NCBI GenBank assembly: GCA_030538335.1
Contig: JAUNUE010000111.1
Coordinates: 1-6,294, forward strand
Direction: 5' to 3'
From: Allobrachymonas sp.
Lineage (GTDB): Bacteria; Pseudomonadota; Gammaproteobacteria; Burkholderiales; Burkholderiaceae_C
Length of the DNA: 6,294 nt
The position numbers were made by a program, and so were the translations under genes. Shown piece after piece: positions 5,641 through 6,294 of the stretch. The notes beneath the pieces are model-generated. The model was not told the origin of the DNA. It ran no database searches and saw nothing but the letters and a program-made list of their open reading frames with translations. The stretch's first letter is position 1. Every line of letters starts with the position of its first letter.

Positions 5641-5673
5641 AAAATCCCAACCCTTATCGGTTGGGATTTTTTT
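5641..5673 (+). terminator. intrinsic terminator of ssrA
   Basis: A 12-bp perfect stem (5641-5652 with 5659-5670) closes a CTTATC loop and runs into seven T residues (5667-5673). It starts 7 bases after the tmRNA CCA end. The A-rich left arm means it can also work, more weakly, for the minus-strand remnant that converges from the right. Confidence 0.93.
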
Positions 5674-5688
5674 GCCCGATCGTGCGGA

Positions 5689-5710
5689 AACCCGCGTGGT
5701 TGCGCGGGTT
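5689..5710. repeat. GC-rich hairpin between the ssrA terminator and the minus-strand gene remnant
   Basis: AACCCGCG (5689-5696) pairs perfectly with CGCGGGTT (5703-5710) across a 6-base loop. There is no T run on either side. It lies just past the stop of the minus-strand frame ending at 5718, so it could be that gene's 3' hairpin or a leftover of an integrated element. Confidence 0.5.
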
Positions 5711-5717
5711 CGCGACG

Positions 5718-5891
5718 TCACCGTTCACCTCCTCCCTTCTGGCCGTCATGCAAGGTGAAGATCACGGTGTGCCGTTCATGGCACAGATCATTGGGCTTGA
5801 AGAAGCTGGCTTTGTTGGCGTCAGCACTGGCCTTGCCATGTTTGACGTAGCTGGTGACGGCTTCAGAGCCACGCTTTGCTGCTGCACCCAC
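5718..5891 (-). pseudogene. unidentified gene remnant or very small gene converging on ssrA
   Basis: A minus-strand frame ends with TGA at 5718-5720 and reads ...SYVKHGKASADANKASFF, KPNDLCHERHTVIFTLHDGQ, KGGGER. Its codons look genuinely coding (mostly C or G in third position, ordinary residue mix). The only start in frame is a GTG at 5889-5891, giving 57 residues with no clear ribosome binding site. Directly upstream, a neighbouring frame reads RTLATDQEGNDDFIKAEWVQ, which also looks like protein. The two meet at a GCAGCAGCA run (about 5878-5886), so a frameshift in a formerly longer gene is my preferred reading. I do not recognise the family. The alternative is a real 57-residue gene. It lies past the tmRNA 3' end, a common integration site, so decay of an acquired gene would fit. 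Bases 5892-5993 hold only the upstream frame and nothing else I can name. Confidence 0.4.
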
Positions 5892-5993
5892 TCGGCTTTG
5901 ATGAAATCGTCATTACCTTCCTGATCAGTCGCTAGGGTGCGACGGGAGCCCAGCCAGCGCCATGCAGGCGCAAGATCATGAGCTGAACAAGTC

Positions 5994-6024
5994 GATGCAC
6001 CAACGTGGTGTAAGATGGTGCATC
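5994..6024 (+). promoter_or_regulatory. nested operator and -10 region of the ribbon-helix-helix gene
   Basis: GATGCACCA (5994-6002) and TGGTGCATC (6016-6024) form a perfect 9-bp inverted repeat with a 13-bp gap. A third half-site, TGGTG at 6006-6010, makes a tighter palindrome with CACCA at 5998-6002. The likely -10 box TAAGAT (6011-6016) sits inside the outer repeat, about 30 bp before the ATG. This is where an autoregulating ribbon-helix-helix dimer would be expected to bind and block transcription. No strong -35 box is visible. Confidence 0.55.
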
Positions 6025-6045
6025 AAATGACTCTAGTTGCGAGAT

Positions 6046-6252
6046 ATGGCTGCGAAGAAGAGACCCAACGACAAGACCGCGAGCGCAGAAGCAGCCCTTC
6101 GCGCCTCGATTAGTTTTCCCCCTGATCTATATCACTTGTTGGAGCGAATCGCTTCTCAGAAAAAGGTGTCCCTCGCGTGGGTGGTGCGTGACGCGGCGGA
6201 GAGGTACGTCGCTGAGCAATGGCCGCTCCTAGAAAAAACCTTAGGGTCTTAG
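6046..6252 (+). CDS. ribbon-helix-helix (CopG/Arc-like) DNA-binding protein, 68 residues
   Basis: A small basic-ended protein with the ribbon-helix-helix pattern: a beta strand ALRASISFP (17-25), helix A PDLYHLLERIASQK (26-39), a short turn, and helix B SLAWVVRDAAERYVAEQ (42-58). Such proteins bind DNA as dimers through the paired strands and act as transcription repressors, antitoxins or plasmid copy-control proteins. Which of these applies is not visible. A TTG three codons upstream (6037) is possible, but the ATG at 6046 is preferred. Both have weak ribosome binding sites. The nested TGGTG operator lies just upstream and suggests autoregulation. Codon choice is looser (CTA, TAT, TTG, TCT) than in nth or etfBA, hinting at a foreign origin. 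No toxin-like partner is seen before the window ends, only 42 bp later. Confidence 0.75.
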   Translation: MAAKKRPNDKTASAEAALRASISFPPDLYHLLERIASQKKVSLAWVVRDAAERYVAEQWPLLEKTLGS

Positions 6253-6294
6253 GAAGCAAACATGTGTCCACCACATGCTAACTTCTTGAGATGA
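6253..6294 (+). other. tail after the ribbon-helix-helix gene
   Basis: CATGTG (6261-6266) pairs with CACATG (6272-6277) across five bases. An ATG at 6262 opens only ten codons (MCPPHANFLR) and stops at the last base of the window. An ATG at 6291 could begin a following gene but is cut by the window edge. Nothing firm can be called. Confidence 0.25.

Noticed and set aside
5503..5721. 72-codon minus-strand frame containing SWRELNPRP
   Set aside because: It is antisense to the tmRNA 3' end and terminator. This peptide string is a well-known spurious product of tRNA-like genes.
5599..5924. Two overlapping plus-strand frames of 83 and 107 codons starting in the tmRNA
   Set aside because: They begin inside the tmRNA acceptor/T-arm region, cross its terminator and have no ribosome binding site. 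The coding-like codon pattern in this stretch is on the minus strand.
5640..6294. Second attachment site copied from the tmRNA 3' end
   Set aside because: I looked for TTCAATTCC and CCAGCTCC segments to the right of ssrA and found none, so no attR-like copy is present in the window.
1..6294. CRISPR array or tandem spacer-repeat structure
   Set aside because: The repeats present are paired hairpins or short direct repeats. No regularly spaced set of three or more units with unique spacers exists.

Overview
The window looks like a chromosomal segment of a betaproteobacterium, most likely of the Comamonadaceae (Burkholderiales). This rests on three things: the tmRNA tag ANDERFALAA, a GC-rich etfB-etfA-acyl-CoA dehydrogenase cluster, and a CCGTTCG...CTGAGG...TTCGA palindromic repeat of the kind scattered through genomes of that family. 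The genus cannot be read from the sequence.

Left part (1-4164, all genes on the minus strand): etfB, etfA and a 601-residue acyl-CoA dehydrogenase form one catabolic unit. The dehydrogenase oxidises an acyl-CoA and passes electrons to the EtfAB flavoprotein. All three genes carry the same CTGGAGA ribosome binding site, which fixes the starts of etfA and etfB downstream of their longest open frames. A 124-residue DUF559 (Vsr-like nuclease fold) gene sits between etfA and the dehydrogenase. It is bracketed by two inverted copies of a 39-bp hairpin repeat (1944-1982 and 2313-2351), and outside these lies an imperfect 19/20-bp direct repeat (1906-1924 and 2405-2424). I read this as a small single-gene cassette that has inserted into the etfA-acd junction.

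Middle (4165-5258): a 218-bp divergent intergenic region with several palindromes precedes nth (endonuclease III), which has all catalytic and iron-sulfur residues. After nth come a compound inverted/direct repeat (5054-5166) and the ssrA promoter.

Right part (5259-6294): a complete tmRNA gene (ssrA) with encoded CCA and a strong intrinsic terminator. Beyond it the character of the sequence changes. There is an unidentified broken or very small minus-strand gene that runs towards ssrA, then a ribbon-helix-helix (CopG-like) regulator with a nested TGGTG/CACCA operator over its likely -10 box. The 3' end of ssrA is a common integration site, so this may be the edge of an acquired region, but no second copy of the tmRNA 3' end lies in the window.

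The most unusual items are the DUF559 hairpin cassette with its apparent target duplication, and the ribbon-helix-helix gene with its operator next to ssrA.
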